Assembly: GCF_019550915.1 (NCBI RefSeq)
Contig: NZ_JAHWCI010000001.1
Span: 124,001-188,000, forward strand
Length of the DNA: 64,000 nt
Source: Mumia sp. zg.B17
GTDB taxonomy: Bacteria > Actinomycetota > Actinomycetes > Propionibacteriales > Nocardioidaceae
Reading direction: 5' to 3'
Both the position numbers and the translations under genes were made by a program. Below the pieces are notes generated by a model. The model was given only the letters and a program-made list of their open reading frames with translations. It was not told the origin of the DNA and ran no database searches. Positions 39,481 through 50,210 of this stretch are shown here, in pieces; the first letter of the stretch is position 1; each line of letters opens with the position of its first letter.

Positions 39481-40563
39481 ATGACGCAGAGCATGATCGA
39501 CTGGGACTTCGCGCTCGCCACGGCCGTACGCATGACGCGTACGGGCCCGGAGGTCGCCGGCGCCGAGGCAGCTGACGCCGTCGCCGAGCTGCGTGAGGGG
39601 GCGGCCCGCTCGGAGGGTTCGGTCCGGGAGTTCACAGGGCTGTCCGCGACCGCGGCCAGCGCCCCGATCCTGGTCGTCGACCGGCCGGGATGGATCGCGG
39701 CCAACGTCGCGTCCTTCGAGGTCGTGCTCGCTCCGATGCTGACGAAGGCGTCGCGTGCGGCAGCCGACCGCGGGCAGACGCCAGGCCGGATCGGTCGCTC
39801 CGTGGGCTCTCGGATCACCGGGGCCGAGCTCGGGGCCGCGCTCGCGTTCCTCTCCACCAAGGTCCTCGGTCAGTTCGACCCGTTCTTCACCGCTCCCGCC
39901 GGCGCCGACGGGGTGCCGGTCGGCGGCCGCCTCCTCCTGGTGGCGCCCAACGTCGTCCATGTCGAGCGCGAGCTTGACGTCGACCCGCACGACTTCCGCC
40001 TGTGGGTGTGCCTGCACGAGGAGACCCACCGGGTCCAGTTCACCGCCGTGCCGTGGATGCGTGCGCACGTCCAGGGGCTGATCGACCAGCTCGTCGACGC
40101 CACCGACATGGACCCCGAGGGTGTCTCGCGGTCGCTCGGCGAGCTCGGCAAGGCGGCCGGCCGGATGGTCAAGGGCGAGCGCGTCTCCTTGATCGAGGTG
40201 CTCCAGAACGACCAGCAGCGTGAAGTGGTGGACAAGGTGACCGGCGTCATGTCGCTGCTCGAGGGACACGCCGACGTCGTCATGGACGGCGTCGGCCCGT
40301 CGGTGATCCCCTCGGTCGCGCAGATCCGCAAGCGCTTCGAGAAGCGGCGCGGGAGCGGTGGGCCGCTGGACCGCATCGTGCGCCAGGTCCTCGGGCTCGA
40401 CGCCAAGATGCGTCAGTACCGCGACGGCGCCGCGTTCGTCCGTACGGTCGAGAAGCAGGTCGGGCGCGACGGCTTCGACGCGGTGTGGGCGGCGCCCGAG
40501 AACCTCCCGTCCGCGGCCGAGATCGAGAAGCCCGATCTCTGGGTCGCGCGGGTCCACGGCTGA
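39481..40563 (+). CDS. zinc-dependent metalloprotease of the tilS-linked actinobacterial family
   Basis: A 360-aa protein conserved next to tilS in actinobacteria, often labelled a putative hydrolase or F420-associated protein. The zinc motif is LHEETHRVQF (HExxH, about residues 179-183). A downstream EGHAD at about residue 261 could give a third ligand. No signal peptide is seen. Function is unknown. It is leaderless (TAGGCT at 6 bases) and starts the run tilS, hpt, ftsH and folate genes. Confidence 0.85.
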   Translation: MTQSMIDWDFALATAVRMTRTGPEVAGAEAADAVAELREGAARSEGSVREFTGLSATAASAPILVVDRPGWIAANVASFEVVLAPMLTKASRAAADRGQTPGRIGRSVGSRITGAELGAALAFLSTKVLGQFDPFFTAPAGADGVPVGGRLLLVAPNVVHVERELDVDPHDFRLWVCLHEETHRVQFTAVPWMRAHVQGLIDQLVDATDMDPEGVSRSLGELGKAAGRMVKGERVSLIEVLQNDQQREVVDKVTGVMSLLEGHADVVMDGVGPSVIPSVAQIRKRFEKRRGSGGPLDRIVRQVLGLDAKMRQYRDGAAFVRTVEKQVGRDGFDAVWAAPENLPSAAEIEKPDLWVARVHG

Positions 40564-40573
40564 GGGCGTCCCC

Positions 40574-41578
40574 GTGGAGGGCGCGCCGCGCGGGAAGGGT
40601 CGGCTCGACCCGGCGGTCGCCCGCGGACGACGTGCGGTCGCCGGTGCTCTCGACGACCTCGCCCCGGGCACGGGGGTCCTCCTCGGGGTGTCGGGGGGAG
40701 CCGACTCGCTCGCGCTGGCGGCGCTGACCGCGTTCGTCGCGCCCCGTCGAGGCCTCTGCGCGCGTGCTCTGGTCGTCGACCACGGGCTTCAGGAGGGTTC
40801 GGCGAGCGTGGCTCGCGACGCCGCGGACGTCGTACGGCAGCTCGGGCTGGAGGCGGACGTGGAGGCGGTCGAGGTGGGTCGCTCCGGTGGGCAGGAGTCC
40901 GCCGCCCGGTCCGCGCGCCGTGCTGCGCTCGCATCGTCTGCGCACCGGCACGGGTGCGCAGCCGTCCTGCTGGCGCACACGCGTGACGACCAGGCCGAGA
41001 CCGTGCTGCTCGGGCTCGCCCGAGGGTCCGGCGCTCGGTCGCTGGCGGGCATGGCGCCCCGCAGCGACCCGTGGCGGCGTCCGCTCCTCACGCTCACGCG
41101 CGCCGACACCGAGGCGGTCTGCCGTGCCTCGGGGCTGACCTGGTGGGACGACCCGCACAACGAGGACGAGCGGTACGCCCGGGTGCGCGTGCGGCACGAC
41201 GTGCTGCCGGTCGTCGAGCAGGCCCTCGGCCCCGGCATCAGCGGGGCGCTGGCGCGCAGCGCCGACCTGCTCCGTGACGACGCCGATCTGCTCGACGGTC
41301 TGGCCGTCCACGCACGTCAGGAGGTCTCGCGGCCCGACGGCGGTCTGGACGTCGCCGGCCTGGCCGCGCTGCCCCGGGCGATGCGGACTCGCGTCCTGCG
41401 CGCTGTCGCCATCGACGCCGGCTGCCCGGCGGGAGACCTCACGGCCGCCCACGTCGCCGACGTCGAGGGTCTCGTCACGCGGTGGCGGGGCCAGGGCGGC
41501 CCGGCGCTGCCGGGCGGGGTCGCTGTGATCCGCGCCGCAGGCGCCCTGGAGTTCCGGAGGCCGAGCACCTGCGGCTGA
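40574..41578 (+). CDS. tilS: tRNA(Ile)-lysidine synthase
   Basis: A 334-aa PP-loop enzyme that attaches lysine to C34 of the tRNA reading AUA. The ATP motif SGGADS is near residue 40, and [14 protein letters not shown] is the following conserved block. It has the N-terminal catalytic and central domains and lacks the longer C-terminal tRNA-binding extension of E. coli TilS, as is usual in actinobacteria. The GTG start is 10 bases after the metalloprotease stop. It is essential in most bacteria. Confidence 0.93.
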   Translation: MEGAPRGKGRLDPAVARGRRAVAGALDDLAPGTGVLLGVSGGADSLALAALTAFVAPRRGLCARALVVDHGLQEGSASVARDAADVVRQLGLEADVEAVEVGRSGGQESAARSARRAALASSAHRHGCAAVLLAHTRDDQAETVLLGLARGSGARSLAGMAPRSDPWRRPLLTLTRADTEAVCRASGLTWWDDPHNEDERYARVRVRHDVLPVVEQALGPGISGALARSADLLRDDADLLDGLAVHARQEVSRPDGGLDVAGLAALPRAMRTRVLRAVAIDAGCPAGDLTAAHVADVEGLVTRWRGQGGPALPGGVAVIRAAGALEFRRPSTCG

Positions 41579-41601
41579 GCCGTCTGTGTCACGCTGGTCA
41601 C

Positions 41602-42162
41602 GTGGACGCATCGCAGATCGAGGGCGACCTCGCGCTCGACCAGACCTTCATCTCCGAGGCCGACATCCAGGCCCGGCTTCGTGAGCTCGCCGCCGAGGTG
41701 ACGCGCGACTACGAGGGGCAGCAGCTGCTCCTCGTCGGCGTCCTCAAGGGCGCAGTGATGGTCATGGCCGACCTCGCGCGGGCTCTCGACCGCGACGTCG
41801 AGATGGACTGGATGGCCGTCTCCTCGTACGGCTCGGGCACGACGTCGTCGGGCGTCGTCCGGATCCTCAAGGACCTCGACACCGATCTCACCGACCGCCA
41901 CGTGCTGATCGTGGAGGACATCATCGACTCCGGTCTGACCCTGTCGTGGCTCACCTCCAACCTGCGCTCGCGCAAGCCGGCGTCGGTGGAGATCTGCACC
42001 CTGCTGCGCAAGCCGGAGGCCCTGAAGATGGCCGTCGACGTGAAGTACGTCGGGTTCGACATCCCCAACGCCTTCGTCGTGGGATACGGCCTGGACTACG
42101 ACGAGCGCTACCGCAACCTGCGCGACATCGCCACCCTGGCGCCGCACGTCTACTCCTCCTGA
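41602..42162 (+). CDS. hpt: hypoxanthine phosphoribosyltransferase
   Basis: A 186-aa purine salvage enzyme making IMP/GMP from the free base and PRPP. The PRPP loop is [14 protein letters not shown] (about 96-109), the N-terminal region contains [14 protein letters not shown], and [21 protein letters not shown] closes the active site. It starts at GTG with no clear Shine-Dalgarno; CACGCT 6 bases upstream is a weak leaderless -10. A small CCCCG/CGGGG hairpin (42175-42188) lies after the stop. Confidence 0.93.
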   Translation: MDASQIEGDLALDQTFISEADIQARLRELAAEVTRDYEGQQLLLVGVLKGAVMVMADLARALDRDVEMDWMAVSSYGSGTTSSGVVRILKDLDTDLTDRHVLIVEDIIDSGLTLSWLTSNLRSRKPASVEICTLLRKPEALKMAVDVKYVGFDIPNAFVVGYGLDYDERYRNLRDIATLAPHVYSS

Positions 42163-42321
42163 CGCACCTCCTCGCCCCGTGTGCGGGGTAGTCCGGGACA
42201 CGTGATCGGCCGTTCTGGGAACATGGGCCAGGGTGCCGATCGTTGAAGCACCTGGGGACACGAGTCGTCCGGCCGCCGTGGTCGAGGCGTGTAACGTCGT
42301 TCACCGTACGCATTCCTACGC

Positions 42322-42348
42322 AGGAGGAGCGAGGCGCGGCCTCGGATC

Positions 42349-42351
<3 letters not shown>
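42322..42351 (+). promoter_or_regulatory. ftsH ribosome-binding site with hairpin between SD and start codon
   Basis: A strong Shine-Dalgarno (AGGAGGAG, 42322-42329) is 19 bases from the ATG at 42349, too far for normal initiation. The gap contains a perfect hairpin, CGAGGC (42330-42335) with loop GCG and GCCTCG (42339-42344), followed by GATC. If folded, it brings the SD to within 4-5 bases of the ATG. No other in-frame start codon lies closer. Confidence 0.65.
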
Positions 42352-44391
<2,040 letters not shown>

Positions 44392-44392
44392 G

Positions 44393-44998
44393 GTGGCGGA
44401 GTCCGGCGGCGACGAGCCGACGAGGTCGCTCCCGACGTTCGACGCGGCGCGGGCCGAGGCGGCGGTCCGCGAGCTGCTGATCGCGATCGGTGAGGATCCT
44501 GGCCGAGACGGGCTCCAGGACACACCCGCGCGGGTCGCCCGGGCGTACGAGGAGATCTTTGCCGGCATGCGGCACGACCCGGCGGAGGTGCTGTCACGCA
44601 CCTTCGCGGTCGACCACGAGGAGCTCATCCTGGTGAAGGACATCGAGCTGTGGTCGATGTGCGAGCACCACCTGGTTCCGTTCACCGGTGTCGCGCACAT
44701 CGGCTACATCCCCGCCAGCGACGGGCGCGTGGTCGGGCTGTCCAAGCTCGCGCGCCTGGTCGACATCTTCGCCCGTCGCCCGCAGGTGCAGGAGCGGCTG
44801 ACCACACAGATCGCCGACGCACTCACCAACACCTTGCGTCCCCTCGGGGTGATCGTGCAGCTCGAGGCGGAGCACCTCTGCATGACGATGCGTGGGGTCC
44901 GCAAGCCCGGAGCCAAGACGGTCACCAGCGCGGTGCGCGGTCAGCTGCGTGATCCGGCGACCCGGGCCGAGGCGATGGCGCTCATCAAGGGCGGCTGA
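44393..44998 (+). CDS. folE: GTP cyclohydrolase I
   Basis: A 201-aa type I enzyme that opens GTP to dihydroneopterin triphosphate, the first step of folate synthesis. The zinc-binding Cys and His residues lie in [10 protein letters not shown], with a second Cys in [30 protein letters not shown] is the conserved centre. The GTG start follows the ftsH stop by one base, with GGAGA upstream. Its stop overlaps the folP ATG. Confidence 0.95.
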   Translation: MAESGGDEPTRSLPTFDAARAEAAVRELLIAIGEDPGRDGLQDTPARVARAYEEIFAGMRHDPAEVLSRTFAVDHEELILVKDIELWSMCEHHLVPFTGVAHIGYIPASDGRVVGLSKLARLVDIFARRPQVQERLTTQIADALTNTLRPLGVIVQLEAEHLCMTMRGVRKPGAKTVTSAVRGQLRDPATRAEAMALIKGG

Positions 44999-45852
44999 TG
45001 TTCGAGCGACGTGCCGTGCCGTTGCTGCCCGATGCCGGCCGATGCCAGGTGATGGGCGTGGTCAACGTGACGCCCGACTCCTTCTCCGACGGTGGGCGGT
45101 GGCTCGACGCCGAGGACGCGGTCCGCCGCGGCATCGCCCTCGTGGAGTCCGGCGCCGACATCGTCGACGTCGGTGGCGAGTCGACCCGCCCCGGAGCACA
45201 GCGCGTCGACGCCGCCACCGAGCTGGCCCGTGTCGAGCCGGTCGTGCGGGCGTTGTCCGAGCGCGGTGTGGTGGTCTCCGTCGACACCATGCGCGCCGAG
45301 GTCGCCGAGCGTGCGGTCGCTGCCGGCGCGCGCATCATCAACGACGTGTCCGGCGGCCTCGCCGACCCGGACATCCTCCAGGTCGCGGCCCGTACGGGTG
45401 TTCCGTACGTCGTCATGCACTGGCGAGGTCACTCGGCGCGGATGCAGGACGAGGACGCGACGGCGTACGCCGACCTCGTCCCCGACGTGGTCGCCGAGCT
45501 GCGCCGTTCGGTCGAGGCCGCGCTCGCCGCCGGCGTGCGCCCGGAGCAGGTCGTCGTCGACCCCGGCATCGGCTTCTCCAAGCGGGGGGACCAGAACTGG
45601 ACCGTCCTGTCCCACCTCGCCGCCTTCGCCGAGCTGGGCTACCCGCTCCTCGTGGCCGCGAGCCGCAAGCGGTTCCTGGGCGAGCTGCTCGCCGAGCCCG
45701 ACGGCGTCCTGCGAGACCCGCTGCACCGCGAGGCCGCCACCCTGGCTGTCACGGCGCTGACAGCGGCCGCCGGCGCCTGGGCGATCCGTGTCCATGAAGT
45801 TCCCGACAACGCCGACGCGGTCCGCGTCGCAGAACGGTGGCGCCGTGGCTGA
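44998..45852 (+). CDS. folP: dihydropteroate synthase
   Basis: A 284-aa TIM-barrel enzyme joining p-aminobenzoate to hydroxymethyl-dihydropterin pyrophosphate; it is the sulfonamide target. GVVNVTPDSFSDGG (about 18-31), VDVGGESTRPGA and the phosphate-binding region ASRKRFLGEL are intact. It starts at an ATG overlapping the folE stop (TGATG), and its end overlaps the next gene by 8 bases. Confidence 0.95.
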   Translation: MFERRAVPLLPDAGRCQVMGVVNVTPDSFSDGGRWLDAEDAVRRGIALVESGADIVDVGGESTRPGAQRVDAATELARVEPVVRALSERGVVVSVDTMRAEVAERAVAAGARIINDVSGGLADPDILQVAARTGVPYVVMHWRGHSARMQDEDATAYADLVPDVVAELRRSVEAALAAGVRPEQVVVDPGIGFSKRGDQNWTVLSHLAAFAELGYPLLVAASRKRFLGELLAEPDGVLRDPLHREAATLAVTALTAAAGAWAIRVHEVPDNADAVRVAERWRRG

Positions 45853-46249
45853 CCAGCCCGACCCCGTGCTCCGCACGCACCAGGCCTTCTACGACGCGAT
45901 CGAGCACGGCGACCTGGACCTCATGACGTCGCTGTGGCTGCCCGGCGACGAGACCGTGTGCGTCCACCCGGGGGCGGAGGCGATCCTCGGCACACCCACG
46001 ATCGTGCGTTCGTTCGCGATGCTCATGGCCAACGTGGGCTACATCCAGTTCATCCTCACCGACGTCAGCGTTCTCCGACGCGGCAGCGTGGCCGTCGTCT
46101 CCTGCACCGAGAACGTCCTGTCGGAGGCGGCGGGCGAGGCGCCCACGGTCTTCGCGGGAGGGCGCGGCGTCGCGACCGACGTGCTGGTCGAGACACCGGT
46201 CGGGTGGAAGCTGTGGTCGCACCACTCGGGCCCGTTGATGGAGGGATGA
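45845..46249 (+). CDS. NTF2/SnoaL-like domain protein in the folate operon
   Basis: A 134-aa cone-shaped NTF2-like protein (AFYDAIEHGDLDLMTSLW at the start, HHSGPLM at the end). It is a regular member between folP and folB in actinobacterial folate operons, but no activity is established; a pterin-related role is only suggested by position. The GTG at 45845 overlaps the folP end; an upstream in-frame ATG (45788) lies inside folP and is less likely. Confidence 0.8.
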   Translation: MADQPDPVLRTHQAFYDAIEHGDLDLMTSLWLPGDETVCVHPGAEAILGTPTIVRSFAMLMANVGYIQFILTDVSVLRRGSVAVVSCTENVLSEAAGEAPTVFAGGRGVATDVLVETPVGWKLWSHHSGPLMEG

Positions 46250-46623
46250 CCATGCCGCCAGACCTGGACCGGATCACCGTCACGGGCATCGAGGCGTACG
46301 GCTACCACGGATTGCTGCCGCACGAGCGCGAGCACGGGCAGCGGTTCGTCGTCGACGTCGTGCTCGCGCTCGATCTCTCGCCCGCGGGGGAGACCGGGGA
46401 CTTAGCCGCGTCGGTTCATTACGGTACGTTGTCGGAACGGGTCGCGGACGCCATCGCGTCGGACCCGGTGGACCTGATCGAGACGCTCGCGCTCCGGATC
46501 CTGCGGATCTGCTTCGGCTTCGAGCCGGTGCGGTGGGCGAGCGTCACGGTCCACAAGCCCGATGCACCGATAGCGGTGACGTTCTCCGATGTCGCCGTGA
46601 CGATAGAGCGGAGCCGTACGTGA
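46246..46623 (+). CDS. folB: dihydroneopterin aldolase
   Basis: A 125-aa T-fold enzyme that cleaves dihydroneopterin to hydroxymethyl-dihydropterin and glycolaldehyde. GIEAYGYHGLLPHEREHGQRF is the family start, with the substrate-anchoring Glu and Tyr; ETLALRILRICF and VTVHKPDAPI follow. The ATG overlaps the preceding stop (ATGA). It ends overlapping folK (GTGA). Confidence 0.93.
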   Translation: MTMPPDLDRITVTGIEAYGYHGLLPHEREHGQRFVVDVVLALDLSPAGETGDLAASVHYGTLSERVADAIASDPVDLIETLALRILRICFGFEPVRWASVTVHKPDAPIAVTFSDVAVTIERSRT

Positions 46624-47183
46624 CCGAGACGCCCAACCCGCACATGCCTGATGCCGACACGATGACCGGAGGCATGCGCCCGATCCGGCAGGCCGTGATC
46701 GCTGTCGGGTCAAATCTGGGAGAGCGGCTCAACAGCGTGCAGGGCGCCGTCGCGGCGCTCGCGGACACCCCCGGCGTCACCATCGTCTCCGTGTCGTCGG
46801 TGTACGAGACCGAGCCCGTCGACGCGCCCGAGGGCTCGCGCAACTTCCTCAACCTCGTCGTGCTCATCGACACCACCCTCACCGTGCACACGCTGCTCGA
46901 CCGCTGCCTCGCGATCGAGGACGCGTTCGGCCGCGAGCGCGGTGAGAAGAACGCACCTCGCACGCTCGACGTCGACCTCATCGTGGTCGGTGACCGTGTC
47001 GCGAAGGACGAGCGTCTGACGCTCCCGCACCCGCGGGCCCACGAGCGCGCGTTCGTGCTGATGCCGTGGCTCGAGCTCGACCTCGAGGGTGAGATCCCCG
47101 GCAAGGGCTTCGTCGTCGACCTCGCCCAGGGCCTCGACACCTCCGGCGTGAGGCGGCGCGAGGACCTCGAGATCCTCCTCTGA
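46620..47183 (+). CDS. folK: 2-amino-4-hydroxy-6-hydroxymethyldihydropteridine diphosphokinase
   Basis: A 187-aa pyrophosphokinase that activates hydroxymethyl-dihydropterin for FolP. AVGSNLGERL, YETEPVD, RTLDVDLIVV (metal Asp pair) and LPHPRAHERAFVLMPW are all typical. It has an N-terminal extension of about 25 residues before the conserved region. The GTG start overlaps the folB stop; a later ATG (46674) would remove most of the extension. Confidence 0.94.
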   Translation: MTETPNPHMPDADTMTGGMRPIRQAVIAVGSNLGERLNSVQGAVAALADTPGVTIVSVSSVYETEPVDAPEGSRNFLNLVVLIDTTLTVHTLLDRCLAIEDAFGRERGEKNAPRTLDVDLIVVGDRVAKDERLTLPHPRAHERAFVLMPWLELDLEGEIPGKGFVVDLAQGLDTSGVRRREDLEILL

Positions 47184-47188
47184 CGCCG

Positions 47189-47671
47189 ATGCCTTCTCGC
47201 CCGCTCCGCCGGTCGTCGCCGGTCCAGCTCGCCGTCCTGGGAGTCGTCGGTCTCGCGGTCGGGCGAGGGTTACGGCCGTTCGTCGAGTGGCGTGGCGAGC
47301 CTGCGCCCACGGTGTCGTGGGTCGCCGCCGGCACGATGCTCTTCCTCGCCGGCGCGCTCGCGTTCCTCGCCTGGACGACCTTCCAGTCGCTGCACCGCGA
47401 GCGCCGCACGATGCACCCGACACGCGCCCTGCGGCTGCTCGCCCTGGCCAAGGCGTCGGCGATCGTGACCGCGTTGATCGCCGGCTACTACGTCGGTTTC
47501 GCGCTGTCCTTCGCCGGCGACATGGAGCTGGCGCTGCCCCGTGAGCGCGTCGTCCACTCCGCCGCAGCCGCCGTGGCGGCACTCCTCGCGCTGGCCGCGG
47601 CGCTCACGCTCGAGCGTGCCTGCGAGGTGCCCAAGGACGACGACGACGAGGACGCTCCGGCCCAGGCCTGA
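47189..47671 (+). CDS. DUF3180 membrane protein
   Basis: A 160-aa protein with four hydrophobic helices (about 13-25, 45-63, 88-108 and 122-143) and an acidic C-terminal tail (DDDDED). It matches the DUF3180 family found immediately after folK in many actinobacteria. Function unknown. It begins 5 bases after folK and probably ends the folate operon, since the next gene has its own -10. Confidence 0.82.
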   Translation: MPSRPLRRSSPVQLAVLGVVGLAVGRGLRPFVEWRGEPAPTVSWVAAGTMLFLAGALAFLAWTTFQSLHRERRTMHPTRALRLLALAKASAIVTALIAGYYVGFALSFAGDMELALPRERVVHSAAAAVAALLALAAALTLERACEVPKDDDDEDAPAQA

Positions 47672-47723
47672 GACCGCTCTCGTCGCGGCGGTGTCGGTCG
47701 CCTGCGGCGGCGTAGTCGTAGCG

Positions 47724-47729
47724 TACTGT
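47724..47729 (+). promoter_or_regulatory. leaderless-type -10 for the 47736 gene
   Basis: TACTGT, 6 bases before the ATG at 47736. Confidence 0.5.
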
Positions 47730-47735
47730 TCTGCC

Positions 47736-48335
47736 ATGTCCCACGATCGCCGCCGTCAGCGCTCCACGCGCATCCTCGTCGCAAGCATGTTCCTCACGGC
47801 CTCTGCCGCGTTCGTTGCGGTTGCGGTGGTGACAGCCTCGCAGGGGACACTGATCGCGGCGGCGATCACGGCGGTCGTCGTCGGAGCGGTGGCCGCGCGC
47901 GTGGTCGCCGACGAGGTGATGGAGACGCGCCGCGAGTGGTTCAAGGACCGCGCCGAGCAGGCTCAGGCCTACCGTGACATCACCATCGACCGCACCCGCG
48001 AGAACATGGAGTTCGTCGAGGCGGTCAACGAGACCCTCTCGATCACGACCAAGCGGATCGCCGAGCTCAACGGCACCCTTCGGCTCGCCGAGGCGCGCAC
48101 CGAGGAGACCGACGCTCAGCGCAAGCTCCTGCAGCGTGAGGTGGAGGCGCTGCGCGGAGAGCTCGAGGAGCCGGCGCCCTCGACCATGACGCTGTGGGAC
48201 GGCGCCGACGTCCCCACCATCGTCGACCTGCTCAGCTGGGAGGCGACTGCCGCCGCTCGCGCGCAGGCGGCCGACGACGCGGAGCACGTCGCTCCGGCGG
48301 ACGAGGCGACATTGCCCGAGGCCAAGGAAGCCTGA
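47736..48335 (+). CDS. membrane-anchored coiled-coil protein of unknown function
   Basis: A 199-aa protein that I cannot assign. Two hydrophobic helices near the N-terminus (about 12-32 and 35-55) are followed by a charged, heptad-rich coiled coil (about 60-148; RIAELNGTLRLAEARTEETD). An acidic tail follows, with MTLWDGADVPTIVDLLSWE. The layout suggests a membrane-tethered scaffold. It is monocistronic, next to the folate operon, and convergent with the ABC ATPase. Confidence 0.7.
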   Translation: MSHDRRRQRSTRILVASMFLTASAAFVAVAVVTASQGTLIAAAITAVVVGAVAARVVADEVMETRREWFKDRAEQAQAYRDITIDRTRENMEFVEAVNETLSITTKRIAELNGTLRLAEARTEETDAQRKLLQREVEALRGELEEPAPSTMTLWDGADVPTIVDLLSWEATAAARAQAADDAEHVAPADEATLPEAKEA

Positions 48336-48353
48336 CCGGCTCTCGCGGCCTCG

Positions 48354-49487
48354 TCAGACCGGCTCGGTCACCCGCACCGAGCGGCGCAGCGCCGCGTGCA
48401 AGGAGTCGGGGGTGAGCACGCCCAGCAGCCGCCGGTCGTCGTCGAGCACCGCCACCCATCCGGCGTCGTAGCGGAGCATCACCGACCACGCGTCCTTGAG
48501 CGTCGCCGAGCGGTGGACCGAAGCCTTCATCGGTCGTACCCGGAGGTCGCTCGAGCCATCGAGGTGGTCCGAGGGCGCCCAGCCGACGAGCCGCTCCGCG
48601 TCGTCGACCACGAGCGCCGAGGACACCCCGGCCTCCTCGGCGACCCGCCGCGCGTCGGCGACCGTCGCGTCCTCGCGCACCAACGGGGCGTCCTCGAGGT
48701 CAGCGACGTCGATCGGCGTGACCGCGAGCCTGCGTAGCCCGCGGTCCGCGCCGACGAACTCGGCGACGAAGTCGTCGGCGGGCTTGCCGAGCACCGCGGC
48801 GGGTGAGTCGTACTGGCGGAGGTCTCCTCCGCCGGCGAGCACCGCGACGCGGTCGCCGAGGCGCACGGCCTCGTCGATGTCGTGGGTGACGAACATGACC
48901 GTCTTGCCCAGGTCGTGCTGCAGACGCAGGAACTCGTCCTGCAGCCGCTCGCGGACGATCGGGTCGACCGCGCCGAACGGCTCGTCCATGAGGAGGACCG
49001 GCGGATCGGCGGCGAGGGCGCGCGCTACGCCCACCCGCTGACGCTGGCCGCCCGACAGCTGGTGCGGATAGCGGTCGGCGTACGTCGACGGGTCTAGACC
49101 GACGAGGTCGAGCAGCTCGTCGGCGCGCGCTCGCGCCCGGCTGCGGTTCCAGCGCAGCAGCGTCGGCACCGTGGCGACGTTCTCGCGGATCGTCTGGTGC
49201 GGAAAGAGCCCCACCTGCTGGATGACGTAGCCGATGCCGCGGCGCAGCTCCACGGGGTCCGCCTTCAGCACGTCCTCGCCGTCGACCAGGATGCGGCCCG
49301 ACGTGGGCTCGATGAGGCGGTTGACCATCTTGAGCGTGGTGGACTTGCCGCACCCCGACGGCCCGACCAGGGCGACGAGCGCCCCTCGGGGGATGGTGAG
49401 GGAGAGGTCGCCGACGGCGACCGACCCGTCGGGATACTGCTTGCCGACGTGCTCGAGCACGATCATCGCATCCTCGGTAGGTTGCAT
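48354..49487 (-). CDS. betaine/choline-type ABC transporter ATP-binding protein with CBS domains
   Basis: A 377-aa ProV/OpuAA-type ATPase. Walker A GPSGCGKST is near residue 42 (from 49487), the signature is LSGGQRQRVGVARAL and Walker B is LLMDEPFGAVD. The C-terminal third (about 255-370) contains paired CBS-like modules (SSALVVDDAERLVGWAP and VLDDDRRLLGVLTPD), which in OpuA sense ionic strength. Two starts are possible: 49487 with a leaderless TAGGCT, or ATG at 49466 with a GAGG site, which gives the usual MIVLEHVGKQYPDG. It is divergent from its permease genes. Confidence 0.9.
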   Translation of the reverse strand: MQPTEDAMIVLEHVGKQYPDGSVAVGDLSLTIPRGALVALVGPSGCGKSTTLKMVNRLIEPTSGRILVDGEDVLKADPVELRRGIGYVIQQVGLFPHQTIRENVATVPTLLRWNRSRARARADELLDLVGLDPSTYADRYPHQLSGGQRQRVGVARALAADPPVLLMDEPFGAVDPIVRERLQDEFLRLQHDLGKTVMFVTHDIDEAVRLGDRVAVLAGGGDLRQYDSPAAVLGKPADDFVAEFVGADRGLRRLAVTPIDVADLEDAPLVREDATVADARRVAEEAGVSSALVVDDAERLVGWAPSDHLDGSSDLRVRPMKASVHRSATLKDAWSVMLRYDAGWVAVLDDDRRLLGVLTPDSLHAALRRSVRVTEPV

Positions 49488-49499
49488 GACGTGAGCCTA
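49478..49499. promoter_or_regulatory. overlapping divergent leaderless-type promoters
   Basis: On the plus strand TAGGTT (49478-49483) lies 7 bases before the permease GTG (49491). On the minus strand TAGGCT (49499-49494) lies 6 bases before the ATPase ATG (49487). Each -10 lies within the first codons of the opposing gene, and the two start codons are 3 bases apart. Confidence 0.5.
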
Positions 49500-50210
49500 G
49501 TCGCCGACGCGAGCAACGTCGCCGTGCTCGCCGCCGACCCCCCTTGCTACGCACGGACGGTCAACTCGTGGGTCTGCCCCGAGTACGTGACCCGCTACGC
49601 GCCGGAGCTGTGGGAGGCGACCGTCCAGCACGTGCTCCTCACGGTCACCTCGGTGGTGCTCGGACTGGTGCTCGCGGTCGCGCTGTCGCTGGCTGCCCGC
49701 CACCGTCCGAAGGCACGCTCGCTGCTCCTCGGCAGCACCACGCTCGTCTACACCATCCCGTCGCTGGCGATGTTCTCGATCCTCGCGCAGGCGACCGGTC
49801 TGACCCCGACGACGGTCGTGATCGGGCTCGCGCTCTACTCGCTGTCCATCCTCGTGCGCAACGTGCTCGCCGGGCTGGACAGCGTGCCGGACGAGGTGGT
49901 GGAGGCGGCGACGGGCCTCGGGTACGGGAGGCTCCGGCTGCTGACGCGGATCGAGGCACCGCTCGCGCTGCCGATCGTGATGGCCGGCCTTCGCGTCGCC
50001 ACCGTCTCCACCGTCGCCCTGGTGACCCTCGGCACGATCGTGGCCTACGGCGGACTCGGCAACATGCTCGCGAACGGCATCGACGACAGCTTCAAGGCGC
50101 AGGTGCTGACGACCAGCGTCCTGTGCGTCGTCCTGGCCGTGCTCCTCGACCTCGTCATCGTCGCCTTCGCCCGTCTGGTGACGCCGTGGACGCGAGGGGC
50201 CGCCGCATGA
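49491..50210 (+). CDS. betaine/choline-type ABC permease (first)
   Basis: A 239-aa OpuAB/ProW-type permease with a periplasmic N-terminal segment (CYARTVNSWVCPEYVTRYAPE) and five to six helices. The EAA loop is PDEVVEAATGLGYGRLRLL. GTG at 49491 is chosen from the TAGGTT -10 seven bases upstream; a GTG at 49521 is also possible. Its stop overlaps the second permease (ATGA). It moves a quaternary amine osmolyte with the binding protein at 50986. Confidence 0.88.
   Translation: MSLVADASNVAVLAADPPCYARTVNSWVCPEYVTRYAPELWEATVQHVLLTVTSVVLGLVLAVALSLAARHRPKARSLLLGSTTLVYTIPSLAMFSILAQATGLTPTTVVIGLALYSLSILVRNVLAGLDSVPDEVVEAATGLGYGRLRLLTRIEAPLALPIVMAGLRVATVSTVALVTLGTIVAYGGLGNMLANGIDDSFKAQVLTTSVLCVVLAVLLDLVIVAFARLVTPWTRGAAA

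Noticed and set aside
42175-42188. CCCCG/CGGGG hairpin after hpt as a terminator
   Set aside because: The stem is only 5 bp with no T run; too weak to list as a feature.
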